A program made the translations under genes and the position numbers. The notes beneath the pieces are model-generated. The model saw only the letters and a program-made list of their open reading frames with translations. It was not told where the DNA came from and did not search any database. DNA of 64,000 nucleotides from Chloranthus sessilifolius (lineage: Eukaryota; Streptophyta; Magnoliopsida; Chloranthales; Chloranthaceae), in NCBI GenBank assembly GCA_021018995.1, contig CM037593.1, positions 14,660,088 to 14,724,087 on the forward strand, in the 5' to 3' direction. Numbering within the stretch: the first letter of the stretch is position 1; every line of letters starts with the position of its first letter. Below are positions 32,640 through 44,865 of this stretch, one piece after another.

Positions 32640-32830
32640 ACACCTAAATTTGTCAATGATCTTACCTTCCATATTTTCTATGAGATGAAAAGGATGTCCA
32701 AGCTAAAATAACCTCATTTAGGAATTGGGGTTCAAATTCCTATCAAATGAAAAATCCCTAGTTAAGGGTTGCACTTGACCGTGTTGATCAAATACACCAG
32801 CCACCAAATTTGTTCAACTAGCCATTGTTT
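32640..32830 (+). repeat. Dispersed repeat shared with 46970-47150
   Basis: Both places read tgagatg, then aaagNtgtccaagctaaaa, then ctcatttagNaatt, then gttcaaatNcNtatcaaatg. The gttcaaat string after aattgggg could be a degenerate B box. Type unknown. Confidence 0.45.
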
Positions 32831-33104
32831 CTTTTGCAACTAAGGTTTTGAATTAGACGGGCAACTAGGGTTTTGAGTTAGTCGATGGAGATAGTTTTTT
32901 GTATCAATCTAAAAAAATAAAATAAAATAAAATGAACGCAATCATAGGCGCTGTACCATCAAAGGTGATTCTTGATTTACGTTTTAGAATGTGTGTCATA
33001 TAAAACCAACATCTAACTCTCATCATTATTATAAAATTCTCCATCTTAACACCCTAAAGATATACCTGCCAATTAAATTAAACAAGAGAATAATCGGAAG
33101 TTCC

Positions 33105-33870
33105 AGCTAGCACAAAAAGTTAAGTTAGAAATACCCCTTCTTACATTGTTTTTCATTCTATATAATTTAAAATTTTAAATATTTATACATTTTTATATTT
33201 ACGCGATGTGAAACGGGATCTATGCCATCTGATTTGAATGTCACAGTATAAAATTGATAGTGCCAAAGATAGACACGAAAAATAGATGATATCACCTCTT
33301 AAAAAAAAAAATTTAAAAAAAAAAAAAACAGTCGATGCCGACTCTTTAATTAGTCCCCGGCGACTCTTAAAATAGTCGGTACCGACTGTTTAAAAATGGG
33401 ACATCGATTGTTTAAACAGTCATCATCGACTACTTAGACAGTCAATCCCGACTATTTAACCAATCGCCATCGACTATAAAAAAAATAAAAATTAAAAATA
33501 AAATAAAAAATTTACAGTCGATGGCGACTGTTTAGACAGTCGGTACCAATTGTGTAAACAGTCGCCATCGTATAAAAAATAATAATAATAATTTTTTTTT
33601 TACGATCGATAAGCATTATTTACGATTGATACCGATCGTCTACCATCGACTATAAAAAAAATTAAATATTATTTTTTTTAAGAGATGATATCGTTTTTTT
33701 CGTGTCTATCTTTGGCACCATCGATTTTATATTGTGGCCTTCAAATCAGATAGCATAAATCTCATTTCACATCGCGTAAATATAAAAAAGTGCAAATATT
33801 TAAAATTTTAAACTATATAAAACGTAAAAAAGTGTAAGAAGGGGATTTCTGACTTTTTGTGCTAGTTGAA
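33105..33870. mobile_element. Foldback element with central 22-bp dyad arrays
   Basis: Arms of about 200 bp: left agctagcacaaaaagtt...gatatcacctctt (33105-33300), right aagagatgatatcg...ctttttgtgctagtt (33680-33867). They share, inverted, tttaaaattttaaatattt, tttacgcgatgtgaaa and gccaaagatagacacgaaa. The centre holds dyads AGTC-N6-GACT at exactly 22 bp. I did not find a clear target duplication, so the superfamily is unassigned. Confidence 0.75.
33330..33573. repeat. 22-bp phased dyad arrays (7 + 3 units)
   Basis: Units start at 33330, 33352, 33374, 33396, 33418, 33440 and 33462, then at 33516, 33538 and 33560, each exactly 22 bp apart. The unit is a 14-bp dyad (agtcgatgccgact, agtcggtaccgact, agtcaatcccgact) plus an 8-bp AT-rich spacer such as gtttaaaa. 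The fourth unit is degenerate. A less regular run with cgatcgat words follows at 33600-33650. Confidence 0.85.
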
Positions 33871-34642
33871 AATGACTCGGCTAAAAACGGATCGATTTAA
33901 GTAAATATAGGGTCTGCGACGGAAAAGGTCTATCCGATACAATCGATGCGGTAAATTTCCCCAAAAAATTTGAAACATAAAGGTAAAGCTGGGCTGCATT
34001 TGTTGTTTAAAAACACAAAGCTTGCATGTCTTTTGACCTTTTTAGCACAGCTGTTTTTTAAAGCTCAATTATTAAAGAAAGTGCCGTCAAAGGTCGTCTC
34101 TCTTCTGGAAAAGAGTCTCCAAGTCATATTTGGAAAAAGGATTCATTCTAATTACTTTTTAAAATAATAAATATATAATATAAAAAATAGATTAAAAATG
34201 TAAATGTTAATATGTTATGTATACATTAACAGTTTAATACATTGATGTTGATATTACTTTTAAAAGCATTAAAATATTTTCCTACCTTCATATGTTATTA
34301 TTAAATATTTTTATTATACAAAAATATATTTCTTTATTATATAAAAATATGACTGGATTTTTCCAAATCAATTTATGAATTTATCGAATTGATCCGGATT
34401 AACCCCTTATCGAATAATTGTTGAATCTGAATTTTCTTACTAAGACTTTGATGGGAGGCTCATGATCTGAAAATCTACTTTGGAAAAGATTAGACGAAAA
34501 ATGATCCCCATCATCTTCTTCAAAACAGCCATGGTTTTGGCAAGTGCAAACCCTTGTTGCAAATAAAATTAACGTATAATTCCAAATAAAGGTACTCATT
34601 GTTTTGATAGAATAAATTAATGTGCATCAATCGGATAGGTCG

Positions 34643-35673
34643 TATTAGAATATACCTTATTAGATAACTATCCACTAAACAATGTAATTGATTGTGGCAA
34701 TATGTCTTCTTTTTTCTCTCGTTCATCATCTTATTATTTTCTTCTTTATTTTTTAATTTTAACATGGTGAAAATTGGCTCTGAATTTTTTTTTTCTCTTT
34801 AAATTTTTGGCTCATCAAATAGTGGACGATCGTTCATCTATTGCGTCAAAATTTGATTAATGATGGGAGAAATCAAACTTTATCTAGCTACCGGCTCCTA
34901 CAGATATTAAATTTCGTATCAGAATATAGTTATTTAGATAACTATCCACTTACCATATCCACTTCGTCATGCTCATTCCCACTTCTAGATAACCGCTGAC
35001 TGTTATATTTGTAATCTTATTTATACACTTTCTTCTCTCTGAATACAGAAACAAATCGTAAACAATGTAATTTATTGTGCCCATTTGTCTCTTCTTCTCT
35101 CTCTTATCTTCTTCTTTTTTTCTTCTTTATTTTATAATTTTAAGATATCTTTTCCTATATCTTCTCTAGCCTTATATATTCTACGTGGATGCTTTTTCCC
35201 ACATTTTTTCTGGCCTTCTGTATCTATGTGGATGTCTTTTCTCACATTTTCTTTGGATCTTTATTTTTTCAAGATCTCTTTAAAGAGACTTGTCATATGA
35301 TTCGTAGTTGGGAGAGATCATGACAGACTTGATCTAGCCACCGGCTCCGATAGACTCTAAGATGAGCGGGATGCGATAGTGATGGACTTCATAGACAAGC
35401 GGTGACCACCAACAAGCAAGATTGAGTTTGAGAGATATATCGTGAATCTCTGTGGTTATTGCGTAACTGTTTATCTTTCAAGTTGGATGTTCTCACGTTC
35501 ACATTCCAACTTGAGGGGAAGTATTAGAATATACCTTATTAGATAACTATCCACTTACTGTTCATACCCACTTTTAGATAATCGTAAACAATGTAATCGA
35601 TTGTGGCAATGTGTCTTCTTCTTTCTCTCGTTCATCATCTTATTATTTTCTTCTTTATTTTTTAATTTTAACA
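34643..35673 (+). mobile_element. TRIM-like LTR element with three LTR copies, TSD GGTCG
   Basis: GGTCG at 34638-34642 and 35674-35678 flanks 1031 bp. LTR-like copies run at 34643-34764, about 34917-35145 and 35522-35673. They share ttagataactatccac, aacaatgtaat and cttctttattttNtaatttta. The purine-rich aacttgaggggaag precedes the last. Two internal segments share tctagcNaccggctcc. No coding sequence. The first base pair reads TA instead of TG. The LTR-int-LTR-int-LTR form suggests recombination of two copies. Confidence 0.65.
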
Positions 35674-36379
35674 GGTCGAATGCTCTAAGAGAGTGATTTC
35701 TATTTTTGCAATAGATACACCTGTTCCTTATAAAGTCTGAATCTCCAAAAGAATATAATAATAATAATAAGATTTAAAAAAATCCATTTGTTGTGTGGCC
35801 CAAAATTGTTGCACGAGGATGTTAGATCAAGTGTCATATGACCACTAATCATGATCATGAGTTGAATCACATTTTCTAAGGGTTTACCGGTCGTTCTAAG
35901 GTTTTTAAAAAAGCAAAAAGAAACTTTAGATTGTTGATCTAAGTCTCTTAGAGCACCCGCCTAATCTCAGGGGCACATAAACACTCCAAATTAATATATG
36001 TCGGGTCAGTACAAGATATAAATCCTTAAGATAGCCTCAAGATTGGGAGCGGAGTGGATATAACTATTAACTTTTTTACTATAAATAAATAATTGTTATA
36101 ATTTTTTGTTTAAGATGGTCGTTAGAGAAAGGTCTGCTCTCATGTTATGATAAATTAGGGCGTCCATATCAAAATCAATTGGCTATAAGTGAATTAGGGC
36201 ATCCATTAAAAATCAATTGGCTATAAGTGAAAGTGTCGGGATCTTATAAGAGGAGAGAGACAAAACGGTGAAAACCCAAATGTGGGAAGGCATATTCGAG
36301 GGGCTCTAATAACAAACAACAAAGCTTCAAACCATCATCTAATTTACATTTAGTAAGGGAGATGGGAGAAGAATCTAAC

Positions 36380-36593
36380 CAGAATCTCGGAAACAACTTT
36401 GGGCAGATTGAGAGGCTTGAGTAAGTACCCAACAACGTGTGTAAAGGCGCCGACGAGGGAGAGCTGCAACAGTAGAAGAGGGAGGGCGTATTGTGTAGAG
36501 CTGTGGTCGTTCCATATGCCTGTAGAGTAGAGCTGTGTTGGAATACAGATTGCCGCGGGGCGCTTCGTCTCGGTAGTTGGGTGGAAGAGCCAT
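36380..36593 (-). pseudogene. CHX: CHX copy 2, exon 1 (frameshifted)
   Basis: ATG at 36593 reads MALPPNYRDEAPRGN, then the frame is lost by a net two-base deletion near 36549. The conserved frame resumes CIPTQLYSTGIWNDHSS, ALPLLLLQLSLVGAFTH, LKPLNLPKVVSEIL, then a GTTAGA donor at 36379. No ATG lies upstream in the resumed frame. It is the nearest exon 1 upstream of exon 2 at 14277 and aligns best with copy 1. Confidence 0.75.
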
Positions 36594-37028
36594 TGCAGGA
36601 TGAGGAAGAAGAAGAGAGAGAAACAAGAAAGAAAGAGAGACAGAAGAAAGGAAAAAGATTATGAGGTGGAAAGAACTGGAAATGATGAAGCTAAAGACGA
36701 AAGTGGCTGGAGACCGTTGGTTTCTTAGTTTTGCTCACAAAATACAGCTGATGCTCCTCCTAATCGGATCACTTTTTGTTAAAGGAAGTTAAATTGGACC
36801 GGAAAATTATAAATGGAGGACAGGTTTTTTTACAGACAAGGTGCAGGCTGCTGATATAACGCAATGTAAGAAGTTGCACTGACCTGCAGTAATTGAGCTC
36901 TTCTGCACTTACAGCTAATTGCGTCGCTAATTGCGTCGCACCACATCATCTGGCTGCGCACTGTCTGCATAAAATCTGCCCTCCATATAATATTTTCCAA
37001 ATTGGACCCCACTCTCCTAACAGTGATC

Positions 37029-38300
37029 GTGTTTAAATGATCTTACACTATTAATAATTTAAAATTTGGGTGATTTGTACTGTCAAAGTGATTGATTATA
37101 GAATAAAGGAAGAGGCTCAAAAACGGTGTATTGGACTTATAATATCAATCCCTGTTTTTTTTGGGACCGATTCTCCTATTGTCTTTAATTTAAACACCAA
37201 AATGGTGTTTGGCTTAAGATGTGGGCAATCCAAGCCATCAAAGTGATAGATCGTAGGTTGAAATGCAACAGGCCCAAAAATAGTGGTTTATAGAGATTTT
37301 AAACCATCCGATTTGTTGACTAGAACATTAATGGTTGCTTTTAGTTTTAATTGCTGACATTAAAGTTTGTCAATTGGATGGTTCACATCAACTTATCGGC
37401 ATGTTTCATTGGCATGAGACATATTCTATTGATTGATTGCTACTGGGGCAATTTGATTGATCATGGATGTACGCCACGTGGAATAATGATAAATCACACA
37501 TAAATTGTGTGAGATAAAAACTGACATTTTTATGGTGTGAGATCATTTAAATGTTGGTCAGTAGCCAGTATCCCTTTTTTATTTTAATGACTAAATATTA
37601 AAGTCTATCAATCGGATGGTGCACATGCACTTGTAAGCATGTTTCTTTGGGCTGCCACATGTTCCAATATTCATAGATTGCCAAGTGGACAATTTGGTAT
37701 AATGGTAAATACGCTTCAATGGTTAATCGGTGAGATAAAAAGCTGCATTTTAATTGTGTAAGATCATTTAAACACCATTTTTGTGTAAAAATGTGAGGGG
37801 CCATTGTCACATTTAAATTATGGATAATGGCACATGACCGACATTCAAACATAAAAATGGTGTTTAAATGACATTACACCATTAAAATTATACTTTCTAA
37901 GGCACACCATTAAAGTTTGATTTTATTATTATGCCACAATGACATGTGGCGCACATGCCTATTATTATGCCACGTGGCGCACATTAGTGACCAATTTAAA
38001 TTGTCAAAGTGGCAATTCATCATTAGAACATATCTCAGCTCAAAGGAGCATGCCTATAAGTGAATGTGAGCCATTCGATTGATGAATATTAATATCAGTC
38101 ATTGAAACAAAAAATAATGATCAATATTATAGTCCATAGATCGGATGATTTAAATCTCTCTATATATCATTTTGTGGCCAGTTACAATTTAATCTATGAT
38201 TTATTACTTTGGTGGTACAGATCACCTAGATTTTAAACCCTTGATGATGTACGATCATTTAAACACTATATTTTGCTGTTTAAATGACAATTAAAAGAGT
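37029..38300. repeat. Cluster of gtgtttaaatgatc-ended MITEs
   Basis: The end sequence gtgtttaaatgatcttacac (37029) recurs inverted (ggtgtgagatcatttaaatg, near 37551) and again near 37190-37215, 37755-37775, 37855-37890 and 38255-38290. The bodies share gatagatcgtagg, gtttatagagattt and atcggatggt words with the clean copy at 45936-46307. The copies appear nested or truncated. Confidence 0.55.
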
Positions 38301-39533
38301 ATGGTATGTTTGACGATCAGATTTTATTCCACGTGGCATACATTCCCATAAATTGTTATGCAATGAGATTGAGCCGAAAAACATTCTCCACCATCTTGTT
38401 CAAAACAGCCAATGAAAAAAAGCTGGTTGTAGATTAAGTGAGGAGGCAATGGTCAGGTCCAATCAGATTGAACAAGATATCTCCCTTGCAAATAGGAGAA
38501 TCTTGACGGCACGTGATTCTATAAAAAGTGAAGACTAAGAAAGTCAAGATCTCCCTATTTCCAAGGGCTCCATATGTGGTTGAACTCAAAATCCAATTCA
38601 ACTTAGTAGGACTTGACAATTGCCCTAAATTGAAAAATAATGATGTGCTTTGATATTGGAAATCATTTTTCATCCCAATCTTCCAGAAAAAAGATCTCGA
38701 AATTATGAGCCTACCATCAGACAGTCAAATATTGATTCCACGTGATAAACATCGCAAAAAGTAAACATGCTCATTGTATACCATCAAATGTCATTCAATT
38801 TACTTTTTCGGACCCCTTGAAAACTATAGGCTTTTTATAAAACAACACCATGTGCCATTTGTTTATCACAAAAAAAAAAAACAAGTGCCGTTTTTTCTTC
38901 CTAAACTGCGCTACCACTTACCTAAAATGGGCACTCATATACATCAACCTACAAAGGGCACTCATCCATTTAAATGAATAATTACAATATTGCCCTTGCC
39001 AATTTAAATGAATAACTACAATGTTGCCCTTGCCAATAAATTTTTATTTTTAAATATTTTTTTTTAATTAAGCATTCGACACGTGCTTGGAGAATTAGTA
39101 CAATTTACCTATCTTTCACGAAATAGATCTTCGGATCATGCCCCACCTATCTGACAATCAATTTTTTATTCCATGTGTCATAAATCCCGAGCAAATACCC
39201 TTGAATCATATGGCACACATCACGCTCAAATGTAATTTTATGGTCATTTTTTTGGAATCTATAACACGTTGAATCACAAATCGACTATTTGATAAGTGCA
39301 CCATGATCTCCATATCTATTGAGTGAAATATATGGGTGAAAAACGATCTCCATCATATGATTTGAAGAATTCAATGGTTTTGAAGGGGTCTGGGTTGTAG
39401 GTGCGTTTAAAGGTACACGTGGCACCCAAAAAGTGTTTTTGGTGCCACGTGGAGCTTTTTTGGTGCCACGCGGAGCTCCACGTGGAAGGTTGGAGGACGG
39501 TGACCGTCCTCCAATGGAGGACAAAGGCCTTTT

Positions 39534-39534
<1 letters not shown>

Positions 39535-39584
<50 letters not shown>
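39535..39584. repeat. (AT)n microsatellite
   Basis: About 25 AT units. It follows a stretch with three ccacgtgg or ccacgcgg words (39417-39486) and creates Tyr-Ile frames that are not genes. Confidence 0.95.
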
Positions 39585-39586
<2 letters not shown>

Positions 39587-41811
39587 AATTTATCTTATTA
39601 GCTTATCCTAATTTAAAATAACGGTTTCAGGCTCATTAGAGTTCCATTTTTTGCAAATAACCTATCAATTTTGATCTACTCGACGAGACTTATCCAATGA
39701 ACCTATTTATGAAACTTTTTGAAAATGTTAAAGTGCTAAGAAATGGCAGTGACAGATTTAATGGAAGTTGAAGTAATAAAAAATGTTAAAATATTATTAG
39801 TTGGGTTACTAGATCCGTGGGTACGTTCTACTATTTAGCTTTTCTTTTTTTGTGTCGCATTTTTCTTTAAAATATACTTTCGTTAATTTGTTAGTTGTAT
39901 TTTAAAATTATAAACAATATAATGAAATATGAAGATATTTGTAAGCTAATAACAATGAGTATTGTTTTATTTGTGGGAAAAAAAAAATTGATAATTTTTT
40001 TTTAATGATTTATATGAAAGAGAAGATCCATTTTAGGAACACGCCTTGGGCCCCAAAATCTCAAGGCCAGCTATGCCGAAACACGTTTAAACTTTGTCTT
40101 TAAGTCACATTTTTACATTTTAAACATTTTTTTTACGAATTTTTTTGAAAATTTTCTCATTTTTGTCAAACAAAATATTTTTCTAATATTTTTAAATATT
40201 TCTATTACTTTTTTTATTTAAATGATTCCGGATTTTTTTCCAAATTTCACCGATTTTTTCACATTTTATTTTTATTTTTTTCCCCTTGCTGATTTGTCCC
40301 GATGACCCAATCATCAGTGAAGCCATAAGAATACACTCTTAGCCTTTACTTAATTATTCGGCACTCAAAAATAACTATGCACTTCTTAAAGTTGTTACAA
40401 GTTATAAAGGTTGATTGCTTTGACTCAAACGTAGAGATAATCTTCAGCCCAGTTTTCTACATAACTGATCTTTAGATTATGAATCACCTACCATAAAGAT
40501 CCTTCTCATGGTACGCCATGATCACAGTCCTGCTTAGAGATCTGCCACATGGAATTGAGATCTAACTGTTTGATAGATTATCTATAATCTAAAGATCAGT
40601 TCTTTGGAAGATTGGATAAAAAAATTCTTTATCCTAGGATTCAAGGCAATCAATAATTTAAACCATGGTATCATGTGTCAGCAGATACCGATACATATCA
40701 GTATTTTGATCAACCGGTACTAGTATCTAGGTGGTATCGATAGTGGTCACTATGTATAGAGTATGGCCGATACGGCTCGGATATTGGCCTGATACCTACC
40801 ACTTTTGAAATGTTTTTATATTTTATTTTTAAAAATTCTTTTTTATTAAAAAAACATCAAATAGTAAAGGTTATAAGTATCCCCTATAGTTTTACTATCA
40901 CAGGTATCATTTATCATATATATATATATATATAGATATAGTACCGGCGCATCGGCCGAGACTGATACGTATCGGTCCTCCACGGACCGATACCGGATAC
41001 TGAGTCCTGATTTGACAGTGATTGGCTCTATGGTTTTAACATAGTAAATCTATGGTTGCAATTAACGAATTTTCAGTTGAAAATATCGGTACCCAAAAAA
41101 GTATTAGGCTCTTCACCATCTCAATAAGATAAAATCCGTATTAAAAAATAATAAAAAATTAAAATAATAAAATAAAATCCGCAACTCCCCACTTTTTAAG
41201 TCATATATAGTGCCACATTGCATACATAGGCCCCCATTGGATTTTAAAATTTTGGATGGCCATGGCCATCATATCCACGCTGAAACCCATTAGCAGCTTA
41301 CGATTGAGATCGGTTTTTTGTCCCCATGCTTCACTTGCATAGTGACAAATTTTGTTTTCGACAATATTTCGAAACGGGTCATTTTGGTTCATTTCGAGAA
41401 AAATTCGAAAAGTTTCAAAAAAATTTCGGGGAGTATAAAAAATATTAAATACAAATTATATTTATATTTCATAAAAAATTTATTTATTATTTAAAAATGA
41501 CAAAAATTAGAAAAAAAAATTAATTTCAAAAATTTCGGAGAAATCATCGAAATTTCGCTGAAAGTTTTGCCCAACCCCTATTTCGGTAAATTTCAAAGAA
41601 ATTTCGAAAAATTTCGGAAAAATTTGTCACTATGTTCACACGATGGATTTTGAGATTATGAGTGTACCATCCACTCATCAATTTTTTATTTACGTGGCAC
41701 ATATTTTAAAAATGGACCTTAACATCACGTGGAACTCTTCGTACTCAAATAAGGTCACCTTTTGGGGTTGCGTACCATGCAAACTAAAAAACTAATCGTC
41801 TAATGGGACGC

Positions 41812-41963
41812 CACTACAAAAAATAAGACCACCAATGGCAGTTTTTTACAGCAAAATACGGCCGCTATTAATAAAAACACTATTAAAGGTTATTAAGATT
41901 ATTTGCAGCAAGGGTATTAGCAGCAGTTTTTGGTTGACGCTAATAGTCTTATTTTTTATAGTG
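41812..41963. mobile_element. CACTA-type MITE
   Basis: CACTACAAAAAATAAG to CTTATTTTTTATAGTG. Flanks cgc and tgc, one mismatch in a 3-bp duplication. The 152-bp body contains gacgctaatagtcttatt as in the other copies. Confidence 0.7.
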
Positions 41964-43521
41964 TGCCCGTGATCTCAAGATCCTTTTTATCTCCACCGTT
42001 AGATTCAAAACAGTTAATGGGATTTAGGCCTTCAGCATGGGTGAACTCGATCAAAGATTAGGCGGACGAATTTAAAGATACCCTTTTTATGTATTGTATC
42101 AAAGTAAAACTTGATGGCACATATTTCAAGTTTCTTAAAATTTATGCAAGTTAACATGATCCAGGACTGGTCATATGGGTTCCCAAATATGTTGTGAGCA
42201 TGGTCTCAGACATTGGTATCAGTCACCTGATCGGTCAGCCCAAAATCTATGCGGGTGGGTATCGGCGGATTGGATTGGCCTATTCCGAAGTAAGAAAAAA
42301 ATGAGAGTAAAAGTACCAGAAATTAATTAAAAACTCAAAATAAATTAGAAAATTGAAAATACATTAAAAACCATTTATATCCAATGATAAAAATTACATT
42401 TACTATCATGTCTATTTGCCTCATAATTAAAAAAAAAAAAGTGCCATTAGATTATTTATATCAAGGACAAAAATTACATGTACTCTTACCTCTGATTGCC
42501 TCATAATTAAAAATAAAAAAGTGCCATTACTTAGTGTTGGCCCTCTGCATATGGGTGTTGGGATCTTAGCACCACTGGTTTTTATATCAAATTGGTAGGA
42601 GACATCATAAAAGTAACCTAATATTTTGGAGCACCTAATAATTAGTGGAACTTCACAGTGTACTTTCACTGGTTTGCGTACTCCGAAATAGTTGTGCGCC
42701 TCCCAAGACTTGATCATTGGAAAGAAGGAGATTGACCCAAGCATTGCCAATTACCTAATATCAGCTCTTTTGTATCGGTGGATGGGCCTATCCGACATAG
42801 ATATTGCCTAAGATTGGCTGATACAGGCCGATCCAACCGATCCCAAGCCGATAACCTACCAATAGTGATACCGCCCTATGGTAACGGTATCATTTGGGCT
42901 AAAACCGATTCGGATCGAAATCGGCCGATAATTGAAACCATGGTTGTTAGAGTCCACATGGTACTCTTCTGAAATCCACAGGGGCTACCTAATATGTTGT
43001 GAAGAATTTCAGTGGGTCCATAGCAATTCTTTTATATGGTTTTCTTAATATACTAGACTTTTATGCCACTAATAGTTACGAACTTATATACTAAGCAATA
43101 ATCATACTTTAATGTTCCAATGCTACCATGCCTATTTTCATCGGTACAAAAGTACTCAATTAATCGTCTTATAAGTACACAACAAGTGCTCTTATTGGCT
43201 ACATGTATTTTCAACTGCCTTTGAAAAGGCAAAAGCAGTTGCTGAAATCAATAGTCCCTGAATCAGAGTGAGAGGATCATTACCATACCCTCTTGGAAAA
43301 AAAATTAGATTACTTAAAATGAAATCAATTATAGAAGTTATATCCTTAATGCAAAAAATGATTAATTAAATTAGCTAATATAATTATCTTGTTTGCTTAG
43401 CAAAAAATAAAATAAATTGAGAGAGAGATTAGAGACTTGCAAAATATTCCTACATCATTTTAAAATAATATACAATTCCCTTCCATATGTGTCATCCAAA
43501 GTAGCAAGGGAATGCATTTAC

Positions 43522-44646
43522 TTATAAAGCATGTGTGTATGTTCCAGCTGCTGTATGTTGTTGCATTACCAAAACAAATGGCATGCTACTAAAATTAATT
43601 GAGACAACAATGTCTCCTAACACTCCCAACTCTGGATTTTCAATCCATTCCATCATCTCTTCTCTGAGCATTGAGCTAGATTCATGCCTTCGCCCTACAA
43701 TCAAAAGATCATAGTCTCCCTCCATCGAACGAATTGCACCAAATATTGCTTCTGTATCTTTCACAATCGCTTCTGTGTACAAAATCTGGTTGTTGGTATT
43801 ATTCCTACTATGAAATTGAGTAATCAACTCTTCATCCTGCTTCCTCTCCACCATGCTATCCCACTCATCATCCAAAGGAAGAATTCGCAAAACGGTGAGA
43901 CTAATATTCGACTGGCTGGCCATTCTAGCAGCATAAGCTAGAGCCTCTCGATCATCGGGACCACCTAAGAAAACGACTCCAATGTGGTTCGGGGGTTGGA
44001 TGATATTGACACTTGTCGCGCCTCTATTGCCACAAGTGACGAGGATTCCAACAGAACAAGGGGCGTCATTGAGAACATTAGGATTTACAATTCGGAAAGC
44101 TTTATCAACTGCTCCCAACTCATCCTTACATCTAATTTTCTTGTGGAAAGGAAGGATTATGAGAGAAGCATTCTTTTCCAACGCAATTGTGCAAATGTCT
44201 TCGTGCACGGTGAGGAAAGGGGACATGGAGATGAAGGGCTGGAAAAAAACTCGACCAACACTGTGTTTCTGATAAATTTTGAAGGCATTGAAAATGTGAT
44301 CAGTGGATGTGGGGTTCGAAGGTCTTTTATTTTGATCATAGGCTACGAGCATTGAAGTGGCTCGGCCGACAAGCTCAATGAGGTGAAGTACATAGAGATA
44401 AATGGTGTTCCCCATGGGGCCACTGGAGGCTTGAAGAACACTGATGATCGATGGGACGTTTTCTTCAGTGTGGGTGCACGTTAGGATGGAGAGTTCGTTG
44501 TTGTGTCTGGCATGTTGGATCGTTCTCCTAGTGCTCGTCTCTGATGCTCTTTTAGGCATGTAAATGTATCTGACCAAAGGCATTGTTACAGCCGTCATCA
44601 GTAGAGTCGAGCACACCATTATGTCAAAAGACAGATGATCAACAGC
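43522..44646 (-). CDS. CHX: CHX cation/H+ antiporter copy 3, exon 3
   Basis: 374 codons and TAA (43524-43522), from a CAG acceptor at 44647. The start AVDHLSFDIMVCSTLL is the final membrane helix; RYIYMPKRAS leads into the cytosol. The soluble part has two regions resembling universal stress protein folds (ELSILTCTHTEENVPS and VFLGGPDDREALAYAARMA) and the family C-terminal motifs GDYDLLIVGRRH and ELGVLGDIVVS. CHX proteins exchange K+ or other monovalent cations for H+ at plasma or endomembranes; this part is thought to regulate transport. No lesion is seen. It joins exon 2 in phase 0. Confidence 0.9.
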   Translation of the reverse strand, partial: AVDHLSFDIMVCSTLLMTAVTMPLVRYIYMPKRASETSTRRTIQHARHNNELSILTCTHTEENVPSIISVLQASSGPMGNTIYLYVLHLIELVGRATSMLVAYDQNKRPSNPTSTDHIFNAFKIYQKHSVGRVFFQPFISMSPFLTVHEDICTIALEKNASLIILPFHKKIRCKDELGAVDKAFRIVNPNVLNDAPCSVGILVTCGNRGATSVNIIQPPNHIGVVFLGGPDDREALAYAARMASQSNISLTVLRILPLDDEWDSMVERKQDEELITQFHSRNNTNNQILYTEAIVKDTEAIFGAIRSMEGDYDLLIVGRRHESSSMLREEMMEWIENPELGVLGDIVVSINFSSMPFVLVMQQHTAAGTYTHAL

Positions 44647-44865
44647 CTGCATTAAATATGTATCACAAAGTAAGTTATTAATCAAGAAGATATAGCATAT
44701 TTGAGGTTACAAGTTTGCTTTTTAGAGGTAAATTAAATGGCTTAAGGAAATTGACATTGCTCATAAACTTGATGAGGTTTTGAGGCACCATTCAGTCACC
44801 TCTACACCAATCCCCAAACCACTAGTCTCTGTCTAGTGTTATACATATATATAGATAGTTTGTAC

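Larger units (their letters stand above)
36594..43521. other. Intergenic DNA between CHX copies 2 and 3
   Basis: No gene supported. Contents: a cluster of a gtgtttaaatgatc repeat family (37029-38300), dispersed repeat copies (38300-38420, 39120-39370, 41640-41770), an AT microsatellite (39535-39584), a CACTA MITE (41812-41963), and two stretches rich in cgataccgata and atcggcc words (about 40690-40990 and 42220-42945) that look like decayed transposon ends. Small frames here lack domains. Confidence 0.6.

Noticed and set aside
33330..33573. CRISPR array
   Set aside because: Regular spacing, but 14-bp variable units with 8-bp spacers inside a eukaryotic foldback element; no cas genes.
39285..39621. 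Open frames rich in Tyr-Ile on both strands
   Set aside because: Produced by the (AT)n run at 39535-39584.
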